DNA of 64,000 bases from Bettongia penicillata ogilbyi (Eukaryota > Chordata > Mammalia > Diprotodontia > Potoroidae): NCBI GenBank assembly GCA_023548195.1, contig JAJHZJ010000061.1, forward strand, positions 4,856,297 through 4,920,296. The letters are read 5' to 3'. The stretch's first letter is position 1. The number at the start of each line of letters is the position of its first letter. Both the position numbers and the translations under genes were made by a program. The notes beneath the pieces are model-generated. The model saw only the letters and a program-made list of their open reading frames with translations. It had not been told where the DNA came from and did not search any database. Below are positions 11,380 to 22,460 of this stretch, piece by piece.

Positions 11380-12760
11380 GAGAGGTGGGCAGGGGAAGGG
11401 GAGTTGGGGACAGGAATGCTAGGTCCTCTTCAGAAAAGAGTTTTTCTCATTCTACTTTAGTTCAACAAATTTGTGCTTAAGTATTTGCTGCATATAATGT
11501 AGTTACTTGAAGTGCTTGAGATACCAATAGATTGTACTCCTAGGGACACAGATTGTGCTTTCATGGAACCTAAGGGTAGGGAAGATATGTATACAAATAT
11601 CTGTCATACACATGAGACAAATATTCCTACCTACTTTTCTAGCCTTTGTCTCATCTTGTTCTCTTCCATATTTCTTTACCCCTCTCCCGTGCCTTAAATA
11701 GACTCTCTCCATCTTGACCCACCCTCACCCCCAGCTCCCATTACTTTGTTCAAGTTCTTTCCTTCAAGACTAACTTAACTGCCAACTGACGGTCTTACAA
11801 AGTTGTCTGTAGTAAACACACAAAAAGATATAAAGTTGCAGTGGTCCATACACTACCAAGACATGAAATAGCTTAAAGAATAATCCCAATAAACATGACC
11901 CTTCCCAGAAGTACTGATTGTGGTCTACTAGTCAAGCCCCAGAGCTAAACTAAACCCTTATGGCTATTTTTACTCAAGTAACCTAGAAGTGATGTCAAGT
12001 GCCCCAGTCTTTAGTTCCCTAATCCAATTAAGTTGAGGATGACCTCATTAACTTTCAAGGAAAAACCAGCCAAACCTGCACTGGGAGAGGAAGGAATGGT
12101 GGTGTTAAGATATTACTCCCACCACAACTTTGATACCTTACTGAATCCACCACCCAAATTGGACTTAAGCAAAAACAGATCATTAGAGAAAGGGTTTAGA
12201 AGTCATATTGCAAGTAGTTGAAGAATGAATGATGAGGAAATGTAGAAAACAAAAAGTAGACTACAGCTGCCACAGTCAAGGGAAGGTTGATAAGAGGGTA
12301 AAAGATCATGTTTGTAGACTAAAGGAAAGAGCTAGCAGAGAGGAAGAAATGGAAGATGCCTGGGAGAGAGGAGATGGATGGTGAGACATGGTCCTGCAGG
12401 ACACAGGTGCACAGGTGAGTTTTGTCTAGAAGAACCATCCTTTCCCCTGAGACTGGAGGGAAGGACATAGAAAGGAAGGTAGAAAGTGAGGAAACTTAGA
12501 CCACTTTAGTAAAGTATACTATGCCTTCTGCTTAAAGAGGGGATGGGGAAAATATATAGGAAGCTTGAAAAAAGAAGAGAACTTTCAAAACAACCATTAT
12601 AGGAAATGAGACCAAGCCAATATGCCTTAATCAGGGCCGTTCATTTTAAAGGTTTTGAATGGTCCCATGTGATTCTCCACATTTGGGCAGGATTTCCTGT
12701 CCACCCATGAAAAATTTCTACATACATGCAAAAAAATTAAAAAGTAAAGATAGGAATACA
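11380..12760. other. unassigned sequence, possible old repeat at about 12,240-12,520
   Basis: No gene is seen. The purine-rich stretch at 12,240-12,520 (GGTCCTGCAGGACACAGGTG, then CCTGAGACTGGAGGGAAGG) resembles antisense relics of an old LINE, but I cannot name it. The frames at 11,503-11,712 and 12,033-12,221 show no domain. Confidence 0.35.
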
Positions 12761-12764
12761 AAAA

Positions 12765-12850
12765 TGTATAGAAGTTGAGCTCCTTGAGGGCAGGTTCTAT
12801 TTCCTTTTTGTCTTTGTCCCTTGAAGTGCCTGACCTATGGGCTTAATAGT
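12765..12850 (+). mobile_element. L2 LINE 3' tip
   Basis: The L2 end signature GAGCTCCTTGAGGGCAGG and AAGTGCCTGACC is present, stopping at GGGCTTAATAG where the RTE 3' end begins. Confidence 0.65.
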
Positions 12851-13795
12851 TGTTGTCCTTCATCTTTGATGACATCACCATGATAAAGTGAAATTTCAGT
12901 GTGTCCAACTTGTGGCCGATCAGACCAATATGAGCTCAGAATGCTCTACCACATTTTGGGCACAGATAGTCTGTGTGAATACGTGGGGTGGATATCCCAA
13001 ATTTGCGTATCTGGCATTTACTTTGTGCTGTCTCAATTCTGCTTTGCTCAAAGAGCGCAGCACCCTTTCTGATGTGGGCACACCATGCTGAGCGGTCCTA
13101 TGCCTGTGTCTCCCATGTTGCACGATCAAATCCAAAGTTCTTGAGAGAGACCTTGAGTGTCCTTGTATCACCTCTTCTGGCCACCGTGTGATTACCTGCC
13201 ACATGTGAGATCTCCGTAAGATAGTCTTTCTGCAAGCTTACACTTTGCATTTGAACAACATGGCCAGCCCATCAGAGTTGCACTCTCTGAAGCATAGTTT
13301 GAATACTTGGCAGTTCAACTTGAGCAAGAATTTCAGTGTCTAGTACTTTATCCTCCCAGGTGATCCTCAGAATCTTCCTAAGACAGTTCAAATAGAAGCA
13401 ATTCAGTTTGGTATGGCGTTGGTAGACTGTTCATGTTTCACAAGCATATAACAATGAGGTCAGCACAACAGCTCTGTAGACCTTCAATTTGGTAGTCAGT
13501 CTAATACCTCTTCTCTCCCAAACTTTTCTTTGGAGCCTCTCAAACACTGACCTAGCTCTGGCAATGCATGCATCAACCTCATTGTCGTTGTGTACATCCC
13601 TGGAAAGTACACTACCAAGGGAAGTGAACTTATCCACAACATTCAAAACTTCTCTATTTGTTGTAACTGATGGTCCCATGTATGGATGGTGTGATGGTGG
13701 CTGATGGTACACCTGTGTTTTCTTAGTGTTAATTATTAAGCCAAAATTAGCACCTAATATCCAACTTCCCTCCAAGAAGAGAAGGAAAACAGAAT
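12850..13795 (-). mobile_element. RTE LINE 3' end: reverse transcriptase C-terminus, tail and zinc-finger-like end
   Basis: The minus strand encodes the end of an RTE polyprotein. From about 13,775 downward there are NTKKTQVYHQPP, VDKFTSLGSVLSRDVHNDNE, IARARSVFERLQ and KVYRAVVLTSLLYACET, which is the reverse transcriptase thumb and connection region. After a stop come LRKILRITWEDKVLDTEIL, RWAGHV and, close to the end, a zinc-finger-like CPKCGRAF followed by AHIGLIGH. The DNA ends in GAAGGACAACAAC at 12,850. The element is 5'-truncated near 13,790 and has stops. It supplies the tail that the RTE-type SINEs share. Confidence 0.9.
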
Positions 13796-13799
13796 TTAA

Positions 13800-14990
13800 T
13801 TAACACCTTCTCCCCTCAAATTTATTTCTGAGGTTCATAAATGCTAAGAGTGGGAGCTTAATTCATGGAGCATCAAACCATTTTCCATGTATCCCATGGT
13901 AATCTTTGAGGAAGGGTTGGGTGTAGTGAGGAAGTGAGACTTACAAATTTCCACTGAAAATTTTACATTATATAATTCTTACCTTGTGATTTTTAATGAT
14001 AGAAATTAGTGGTATCTATCAGGACTGCTGGAATGTGCTTCCTTTAAGTAAGGACTATAGCCGTCCTTACAAGATAAGAAGTAAATATGATTTGGGTTGG
14101 CATAAATTGTGGGCTGTAATAATTTTCAGATATCTTGTAGTCTGCTCAAAATTAATTATTAATTATTTTTTAAGCCCCAGCCTCCCTCATCCCACCCCCC
14201 ACTGCTTACTCACTAGATTCCTTTATGCCTGGCCAGGTTATATTTTCTTGACACTTCAAGTACTTGTCATATTCTATTTTTAGTTTAGTCCTTATAATAA
14301 TGAATTCATAGCCTCTAACACCAACTGTCTAACACCAACTGTCAGTATCTCCCTTTTTTCAGGCCTTCTCTCTCTTTCCCAAAATGAAGAAATATTTACT
14401 ATTTAAAATCAACCATCCTTGACTTATACAAGTTAGCTTGGAAAGAAAGGAAAAAAGGTTGATTCCATGGCTGGGTGCACACACCTACCCAAACAGACTT
14501 TGAAAATAAACAGTTATGATTGACTATATGAACATCGGACTTGTGGGATTTCATAAGTGAGTTTCCTTAGTCAAGGCAGAACATAATTTCATCAATCCCA
14601 GTGGAGAAGCTGAGGGCTGGGTTTCTCATGCCATATGAGGAGAAAACCCAAAGTCCTGCATGCATTAAACCATATCTTCCTGCTCTGCCCCTCCCCCCAA
14701 CACAGAAAATCCTCTGGATTCTAATACTGCTCTAGAACCTTAGAAGTCCTTGAGGTCAAACTGCAGGTTCAAGTTAGAACCAAGTTGATCCTAAGAGATC
14801 TACAGGTATCTTCTCTCAACTCGATCAATTCTCAGCTCAGAAGACACTCTGATAGAGCAGGGAAACTATGGGGTCCCTCCAAAAGAGGGAATTTGCTAAG
14901 GAAAGTTCCAGAGTTTTATGGTTCCAGATAGACCATCCACAAGCCCTTTCACCCCAATTCGCCAATCAGAATTCTATAACTGAAACACCT
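13800..14990. other. unassigned sequence
   Basis: No gene is seen. It holds a 14-base tandem duplication (14,315-14,342) and a 95-codon frame at 13,996-14,283 without a recognisable domain. Confidence 0.4.
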
Positions 14991-14994
14991 CACT

Positions 14995-15275
14995 GTTGTT
15001 AATAATAGTTAGTAGTTGTAGAGCACTTTACAAAGTGCTGTACATAGGCTATCTCATTCAGTCCTCACAATGACTCTGAAAGGCAAATGCAATTATTTTC
15101 CCCATTTGATTGATAAGAAGTTGAATTTGATTGATTGAATTTGAGGAAAGATTGTTGGAGGTTAAGTGATTTGCTCAGATTCACACAGCTAATAAATGTT
15201 TGAGGCAAGATACGGACTTGGGTCATCCTGATTACAGCTCTAGCATCCTATCTACCATATCACCTTGCTGCCTTC
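14995..15275 (-). repeat. MIR-family CORE-SINE, long 3' form
   Basis: The plus strand reads GTAGAGCACTTTACAAAGTG, CTCATTCAGTCCTCACAATG, then a CORE with a short internal duplication (TTGAATTTGATTGATTGAAT), then TTCACACAGCTAATAAATG and the head CATATCACCTTGCTGCC. Confidence 0.85.
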
Positions 15276-15277
15276 TT

Positions 15278-15470
15278 GTTGTGGTTTGTCCTTCATTCTT
15301 GAAAGCATCATAGTATCAGGAAGGTGATGCCATGACTTGCAAGTGAACAGGATTTATGTGAGGAAAAATTGTGCAAAGTCAGAAGCCTCATTTTCTCCTC
15401 TTGAGCCACCTGGGTCCAGTGGCAAGATATAGGTCAGGATGACTAGAGATGGCCCCTTGCTGCCTTAGAA
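15278..15470 (-). repeat. RTE-tailed SINE, truncated
   Basis: The RTE tail TTTGTCCTTCATTCTTGAAA is followed by GTGATGCCATGACTTGCAAG, then GAGCCACCTGGGTCCAG and GACTAGAGATGGCCCC. Confidence 0.85.
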
Positions 15471-15627
15471 CAGCTGCAGAGGAAAGAGTGTCCTAAAGAT
15501 CTGACTCACCCCAAATCCTACTTTTTTGGTGTATTATACCCTTCCATGTCCAAGTCCTTGTCTTGAACCCTAATGTAGTCCAAGATTTCTCAGAAATTCA
15601 GTCACTGGGAACCATCTAGCAACTAAT

Positions 15628-15882
15628 TGTTATTGTTTAGTCAATCACTTGGTCTTTTTTCTGACCCCAAGAACCATAGTATGCCAATACTGTTCCAGGA
15701 TTTTCTTAGCAAAGATGCCAGAGTGGTTTCCTATTTCCTTCTCCCATAGATTAAGACAAACAGAGGATAAGTGTCTTGCCCAGAGTCACAATGCTAGTAA
15801 GTCTCTGAGGCCAGATTTTGAACTCAGATCTGTCTTCCTAACTCCGGGCCAAGTGCTTTATCTGCCACCTACCTGCCTCCAA
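15628..15882 (-). repeat. MAR1-type CORE-SINE
   Basis: The tail-first order on the plus strand is TTGTTATTGTTTAGTCAATC, GGTTTCCTATTTCCTTCTCC, AGTGTCTTGCCCAGAGTCAC, ending in a degraded head CTGCCACCTACCTGCC. Confidence 0.8.
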
Positions 15883-16189
15883 CTAGCAGCTTCATCTAGC
15901 AACTAGTATTGACCAACACATTTCAAATGAATAATATACTGCCAATCTAATGGTCACCTAGTTTAAGACTACCCCAAAAAGACTACCCTACCCTGACTAC
16001 TTTCCACTAAAATGAGCAACACTCCCCCCCCCACCAAAAAAGATTGCCCTTTATAATATAATGCCCAAGCCCAATATAATGGTCCATTTGATGGCTCAGA
16101 TTTGTAATTTCACTGACATTGGGAACTAACTATGAGGACATTCCTACCAATCCAATTGGGCAATTTCTGCCAATTATAGTCTTCATGAG

Positions 16190-16325
16190 TTTCCTCGGGC
16201 ACTGAGAGATTAATGACTTACCCAGAATTTCACAGCCAATATGTTTCAGAGTCTATTCTTGAATCCAGGGCTTCCTAACTTTGAAGTCAACTCTCTATCC
16301 ACTGAACGTACCATGCTGCTTCTCT
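16190..16325 (-). repeat. MIR SINE, 5' half
   Basis: It shows AATGACTTACCCAGAATTTC, TTCTTGAATCCAGGGCTTCC and the head CTATCCACTGAACG followed by CATGCTGC. Confidence 0.75.
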
Positions 16326-16329
16326 CTAG

Positions 16330-17440
16330 TGTAAATTTTTTAAGAACCCTTTCTTGAGGTCTTAAGATTTCTTCAGTAGTAAGCAGTTCTGTCAGAATTA
16401 TTATAACTATACCTTGTTTCTGTATTCATTGTCACTTGCACTTACTGCCATCTTCTGCATATATTATTTTAAAACTGAAGTTGGTCCTTGAGATCCCTGG
16501 GTATATACATAGGTCTCTATAAAGAATACATCAATGGCATGGTCTTCTGAATTCCATTCCTTAGAGCTTTCTTCCTCTCCTGGCCTCACTTCACTCATAT
16601 AATTTTGGTCTCTGCATTTGCCTTTCTTTGAAATATGCTCTCCCAAAATCTAAGCTGTGTGAAAAACTTGTCCTAGATTTTAATCCTCTCCTTCTTAAAT
16701 GTAAATTCTAAGTTTTGCCCAAGGTTCCTGTTGTTTCTATCCTAGCAATCAATTCCTCCTTGAAGATGAGAATCAGATCTAAAAGAAAATTTTCTGTTGT
16801 TGATTCCTTTACCTTTTGAATGAGGAAATTATCATTAAGGAAAGTCAAGAAATTATTAGCTATTTTTTTTTGGCAGACAATGCACTCCATTAATCCTTTA
16901 TATTTTTGACCGGTTAAATAAACCCTGTCCTATAATTGTTTTCTTAGTCTGAATTCCTGAATGGAAGCTGAGAATCATTTTCTTTTTTTTCCTGGGGACC
17001 TAGACACATCCAAAATCGGATGTACCCAGGGGAAATCCTGGCCGAGGGGTATGAGCCAGAAAAAGAGAATTTATTATTCAGAAAGCCTTAAGTGTGATCC
17101 TGATTCACATAAATCAGAACAACCAGTTCTGGAAAGCTATTAGACCCCTGTTCACACAATTAGTAAACAAAAAAAGAAAAAAAGGTGACTTAAAGATGAT
17201 TCTCTATGTTCTATAGAATGAGCTAGTAAATGAGAAACCTTTTCTCTTAGCAGTAGTGAATCTTTGCAATTGGACTAAAGAACTATAAACACACATACAT
17301 AGAAACATACACACACACTTTTTTTCTTTTAGAAATAGGATAGGGGACACATTTATTACAGAAGATATAGATACAGATATATGTATGTATGTATATATTA
17401 TATAAATTTCATTGAATTAATGTTAATTCAGAAACAAATA
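16330..17440. other. unassigned sequence, possible old LINE relic
   Basis: The 16,500-16,890 part reads like an eroded antisense repeat but I cannot assign a family. The 60-codon frames here have no domain. A GTATGTATGTATATA run lies near 17,385. Confidence 0.35.
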
Positions 17441-17447
17441 TTACTTT

Positions 17448-17697
17448 GATAATAATAATTAGCATTTACATAGTACTTTAAGGTTTGCAAAGCACAGTCC
17501 TTACATTATTTCATTTTATCTTCATGAAAACTGTCTAAAGAAGGCCCATTGTACAGATTAGGAAAATGAGTCCAAAGGCAATCGAGTGACTTGCCTAGGA
17601 TCACATAGTTTATAAGTGTCTGACTTTAGGATTTAAATACAGTCGTATCTTCATGACTCCAAGTCAAGCCCTCTTACTCACTGTGCCATCTACTAAA
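17448..17697 (-). repeat. MIR-family CORE-SINE, long 3' form
   Basis: It opens with TAATAATTAGCATTTACATA and TTTAAGGTTTGCAAAGCAC and passes through the CORE (TGTACAGATTAGGAAAATGA). It ends at CTCACTGTGCCATCTAC. Confidence 0.85.
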
Positions 17698-17714
17698 TAA
17701 TGTATTTACCTGGA

Positions 17715-18490
17715 AAATTTGATTTATTCGAATATTTACTCAGCATATGCTGTATACAGAGATCACTATGCTAGGTGATATGAAAGATACACTGACTTTT
17801 ATGCGTATAGAAATTAGAGTCTAACAGAATGATACAACAAATATCTATATAGTGTGCTATTAAATGTTTTAATGACCTGCTATCCTGGGGAGAAAACATA
17901 TATAGCACATATTTTTAAAAGTTTAATTTCTATTATTAATATTTTCACTGTCACTTTCTTAAGTCTAGACAATCAATAAAAAAAATCAAGCTCTGACTTG
18001 TATCATTTGCTGATTTCATAAGTATAAATTCTCATGCTGAAAATTTAACAATCAACTCTCATGAGCCAGTTTGAACTGGTTCTAGCACACCCTTACATGT
18101 AACTATGATAAACAATGTTAGTTAATAAGTGTGATAGAGCTACAGAGTTCCATGTGAGGCTAGAGAAGAGAAAGTTATTAACAGTGTGGGAAATTTGGGA
18201 AGGATCCTTGGAGAAGGTAGCATTTGAACCGAACTTTATCGAATACATGGAAATTCATCATGTGAAGAAGAGCGACATGGTCACATCAATGCATAAAGAA
18301 GATTATCCTCTCAGTGCTAAGAAGGGTAAATAGAAGAGAAGAGAAAGAAATAGCCCTTGGTAGAGTATAGGAATCACCGAGACAAGTGATAATGAGGTCT
18401 TGTACTAAGGTACAGTGGGAATAGAGAAAAGATGTGAGAGCTCATGGACAGTTAAAATGTAGAGGATTTGGTCACTGATAGGGAAGGACA
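17715..18490 (-). mobile_element. L2 LINE relic, antisense
   Basis: This is antisense L2: a weak 3' tip at 17,715-17,890 (CAGAGATCACTATGCTAGG) and a better piece at 18,115-18,490 with GGATCCTTGGAGAAGGTAGC, TGATAATGAGGTCTTGTACT and GATTTGGTCACTGATAG. The unmatched 17,890-18,110 gap may be unrelated DNA. The 72-codon frame at 18,115 is a by-product. Confidence 0.5.
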
Positions 18491-18712
18491 AGGAAAGAAT
18501 CCAAGAGGAAGAATGAAAAAACAAACACTGGTTTTGGTGATTAGCAAGTCTTCAGTGGTCCTTGAGAAAGCATGCATAAGGTGCAATTAGAGAGCTAAGA
18601 AATGGATGAACCTGGGAATTTTTTAGCAAGAAGTTAAATTTAAGGACATAATTTTAATTACCTCTATAGGTTTTTATTTTTCATTTTAGGAACCTTATGT
18701 TAAGTATAGTCA

Positions 18713-19430
18713 TGTTATTGTTATTTGTCTTTCATTTTCAAAGAGGACCAAGAACATCACAGGTAATGTCCTTACTTGTATATGATTGGATTTAAGTGAA
18801 GTAAAGTTGCTCAAAGTTGTCAGTCTCACTCTCACTTCCAAGCCTAGAGTCAACCAAAAAGTCCTCCAAGACAAAAGTCAGGACCATTGACAGTGGCCCA
18901 AGGATGCAGTTGGATGACCTTAGTATCTTCTATGTCTGACCAAGTTCCGAGCACTACGCACCACCTTCCTCAGCTGCCTTCAAGGCCACTGGAACAAATT
19001 GTTCTCATCTGCCCATTCCACTGGGGGAAGTTTTCACATGCTTGGGGTAGACCTCTCCCCAACCCACTGACAGATTTGAGGCCTGTCAGTTACCATCAAC
19101 CTGTTTAGCCCATCTGCAGACCCAGTTTACCAGGGTGTGGCCACTGTGCACTCTACAGCTTCTGGGAGCCACAGGTGAGAGATGAATGCCAGATGGCCAC
19201 CAATGTGGATGAGCAGCCCTGAAAAGACTCCAACAACTCTCACACCAGAGGTGCTAAGTCCTTCCTGCATACTCCATACACCCTACAGTCATGTAGATGC
19301 ATACAGAAGAGTTTCCTAAGGCTACTTCAGTCCTATCCAAAATTTACCTGAGACCCCAGGACTAGAGTACAACTGACCTGACATCCCCAAAGACTTTGAA
19401 ACCATGAACCAGAGATCCTTGAATAAAATC
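18713..19430 (-). repeat. long RTE-derived SINE/leader copy
   Basis: Reading the minus strand 5' to 3', about 530 bases (19,430-18,895) match or extend the RTE leader seen at 575-790. Next comes the SINE body (18,893-18,790), and last the RTE 3' tail ending near 18,713 with AAAATGAAAGACAAATAAC on the minus strand. It therefore joins the 5' leader and the 3' end of an RTE without the coding part. The frame at 18,887-19,108 is shared with the leader on the opposite strand and is not a gene. Confidence 0.7.
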
Positions 19431-21040
19431 ATGTATCATTCCCTCCTTTGGTCAACTGGACTTCAGAAGCAGAAAGATGATATATGGTCACAGATATATG
19501 ATATGATATAGGATCAATGGTCATTTGTGTTAGCTACTTTCTCTTCCAAATCAGACTTGGCCTTCCCATGCAGGTCTGTGATCACTTGTCCCTTCATCAA
19601 TTAGGAAGAAAAACAAGTTATTGAAGGAATTGCCCAAGTGTACTTTTCCCTTTGTTACAGATTGTTACATGATTTAGGATTTCAGTTGGTTCAATATTTA
19701 AAAAACAACCACCACAACAAAAACATTGACCTTGCTTTCATTGTGAGCAAATGCTCCCCTCCCGGCCCCCCTGCACCCACCTTTTTAAAACTGAATTTTG
19801 CAAAAATAAACCATTAGTAACTAAAGGCAAAGAAAGCCGTAAATGAAAGTGGTCACTTTAACTGGAGTGAAAAGCAAACCTTAACAAAAGAACCATGCTT
19901 AACTTAGACCATTCACTCAAATGACTTTCATTAAGAAGAGGTTACAGGAAGAAAAGGAGGAAAGGGACCATTTGTTTTATAATTTGCTTAAAGGCAAGGT
20001 AATTAAACTTTGTAATTTCTTTCTGTAGTCCTAGATTTACCAAAGAGTTCATATGCACACATAATGTATCAGTCTCTGAATAACTCTCATTATGAAAAGC
20101 ATTTAAAATGAAAAGATTTTCTTTCTGTCCTTTATCTTTAGTTTACTAATGCAATCATCCAGAAAATAGCAATTTTCCATTAGAAGTATCTCACAGCACC
20201 TTGGAATAGAAATGCTGCAGGAAGAATTTAAGTGTGCCCTCTGAAAGAATCCTTGAATGTTTCTCAGGAAGGTCATTTTGCTTGTTCAGAAAAAAAATGA
20301 AAATGATATGTTTGTCTGCATTGCGGATAAGCATAAAATCAGTTGATCACATGGCTTTCCCCCAAGGAGCCAAAAGGCAGTGAGATAATGTGACTATACT
20401 GTGAATATATACACGATGGCCATCAGTTACATCTGAAACCAAGCCATGCACATGTCCGAGGTAAAGAAAGAAAGGGACCCCACAGGGAATATTCAGTTTT
20501 CCATCTTACTCTAGAAGCAAATTTGCGGTGTGTGCCCAACAAATAGAAAAGGCTGGAAGGTTTATTTAAATTGGATAAGTGCACTGAGGAACTCAGGAAA
20601 GATTGGGATTTAGACATGCCCTTGCAAAGCATTCAGAAAATCAGGTGCTGGCTCTTTTTTAGCTTTGCTGCCTTTTGTCTTGGGTTATGCAGACTAGCCT
20701 TTAGAGAAAGTACCCTCCGAGCAGACCTCAGGCTCTCAGAGTGCTGAATGTTCAGAGTTGCAGCCTGGTGTCCTAGGACAAAGGGGAGATGTTGGGCCAA
20801 ATATTGCATCTCTGTTTCATGAGCCCCACTGGGATTGACTGTGATAAAAAAGCCAGTCTCAGGGCCATTCATTCCACTTGGGAGAAGAGAGAGCTTCAAA
20901 GTAAGAGTGTTTTTTAGACTTTCCCTCAAATGAGATCATATATTCAAAGTACCTTACAAACTTTAAAACACCTCATCAAGGAGAGTTATTATTATCATGT
21001 CTCCTTTCGTCCCCCTAAACCTCAGCACCTCTGAGGTAGA
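19430..21040. other. mostly repeat-free sequence
   Basis: I recognise no repeat between about 19,780 and 20,935. A 98-codon minus frame (20,929-20,633) and a 69-codon minus frame (20,632-20,423) are open but show no domain or splice pattern I trust. I leave them uncalled. Confidence 0.4.
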
Positions 21041-21044
21041 TGCG

Positions 21045-21340
21045 GGGGATGTGTATTCTAGCAGAAAAATGCATAGAATGGCAATCAAGGGGGAACCTGT
21101 GTTTTGTCTTGGGTTCTTTCTCCACCTTACTGAATGACCTTGCATAGAGCGCTTAGCCTCTCTACCTCAGTTTCCTCCTCTGTAAAAAGAGGATGATCAC
21201 AATTTTCCTAGAGATTTCTTAGGATTGTTAAGCGTATTAAAATGATATAAAATAATAAGAGTAATAATAGCTAACATTTACATAGCATTTACTATGTGTG
21301 AAAGTGCTTTGAAAATTGTGAAGCATTATCTAAATTCAAG
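21045..21340 (+). repeat. MIR SINE
   Basis: The CORE CTCTACCTCAGTTTCCTCCT is followed by TCTGTAAAAAGAGGATGATC and the 3' part AATAATAGCTAACATTTACA. The join of forward and long-3' segments suggests two abutting copies. Confidence 0.7.
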
Positions 21341-21487
21341 CTAGCAAGATGTGACAATATTGTTGTTATTCGGTTCAGTAAATATGCATCATGCATTTCC
21401 AAAGCATAGCACAGTTCATTTTATATATAGCTAGGTGGCATCTGTTGTATCCATTGTGCTACCTAGATATATATACAAGAGCAAAGA

Positions 21488-21655
21488 ATCATAGATGGAG
21501 AGCTGGAAGAAACCTTAAAGGTCACCAAGTCTAACACTCTCATTTTAAAGATGAAGAAACTGAAGTGAAAGGGGTTTAATGACTTGCCCAAAGTTGTTTC
21601 AGAGGTGAGATTTGAACTCAGGTCTCCACACTCCAGAGTCTAATCTCCTGAAGAG
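21488..21655 (-). repeat. MIR SINE
   Basis: It shows GAGCTGGAAGAAACCTTAAA, CTCATTTTAAAGATGAAGAA, ATGACTTGCCCAAAGTTG and TTTGAACTCAGGTCTCC. Confidence 0.85.
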
Positions 21656-21659
21656 GAAA

Positions 21660-21955
21660 GACAAATCTATAAATAACAATAATAATGTTATGATGTGTTT
21701 ATGGAAAAGGTCTAAGCAGAGTAACATGAGAAACATGAAAAGCACAAGTTAACTTTTAGTCTAGTAGATTGGGGAGCCTTCATAATGGAGGTAGCCCCTG
21801 AGCTAGGCCTTGGAGGAAGGAAAGAATTTCAGTAGAGGACTGAGGAGAAACAATTCCAGGCATAGAGAACAACATGGGAACAAAATCACAGAAGGAGCAG
21901 AAGTGAGAACAGGATGGAAATGGCAAGTGGTCTACTTTGCCTACAATATGTAGTG
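21660..21955 (-). mobile_element. L2 LINE relic, antisense
   Basis: Antisense L2 markers are GAGCTAGGCCTTGGAGGAAG, CAATTCCAGGCATAGAGAAC and GGAACAAAATCACAGAAGGA. Confidence 0.6.
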
Positions 21956-21969
21956 CATGAAAGAAATAA

Positions 21970-22160
21970 TTACAAATGATAAAAGTTTACATTTATGTAG
22001 TATTTTAAGATTTGCAAAACTCTACATATGATCTTCACAATGACTTTTTCAGAAATTGTTGTAATATGAATTTTGCAAATGGGGAAACTGCAGTCCAGAA
22101 AGGTTAGGTGATTTGTCCAAAACACACAGCTAATGTGCGTGTTGCTAGGTGGCGCAGTGA
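21970..22160 (-). repeat. MIR-family CORE-SINE, long 3' form
   Basis: It runs from ATTTATGTAGTATTTTAAGA and ATCTTCACAATGAC through GGGGAAACTGCAGTCC to a head remnant GCTAGGTGGCGCAGTG. That last piece has plus-strand orientation, which suggests a second truncated SINE head at 22,143-22,160. Confidence 0.75.
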
Positions 22161-22344
22161 ATATTGGGTGGGAAATGGTAACCTCTTCATCAGCTTTACC
22201 AAGTTGCCCAAACCAGCTCCTCACTTCTCTCCCAAGGGCTGCCAGAATGAAGGATGCAAAAGCCTAGTTCATACTCTTGATTCTGGCAACAATTCATGGA
22301 AGATCCCTGAATCAACCATAGGAACTAATGGTAATAAGTAATGT

Positions 22345-22460
22345 AGCAGCTTGAGACAGGGACTGCTTCTCGTGAGTCTATTTCCTGGGTGGCTAGCACA
22401 ACACCTTGCACATCAGCAGGCGCTTTAGAAATTGTTGTTGAACTGGATTGGACTGGATTA
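22345..22460 (+). mobile_element. L2 LINE 3' tip
   Basis: The 3' signature GACAGGGACTGCTTCTC, then CTAGCACAACACCTTGCAC and AGCAGGCGCTTTAGAAATTG, is present. Confidence 0.6.
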
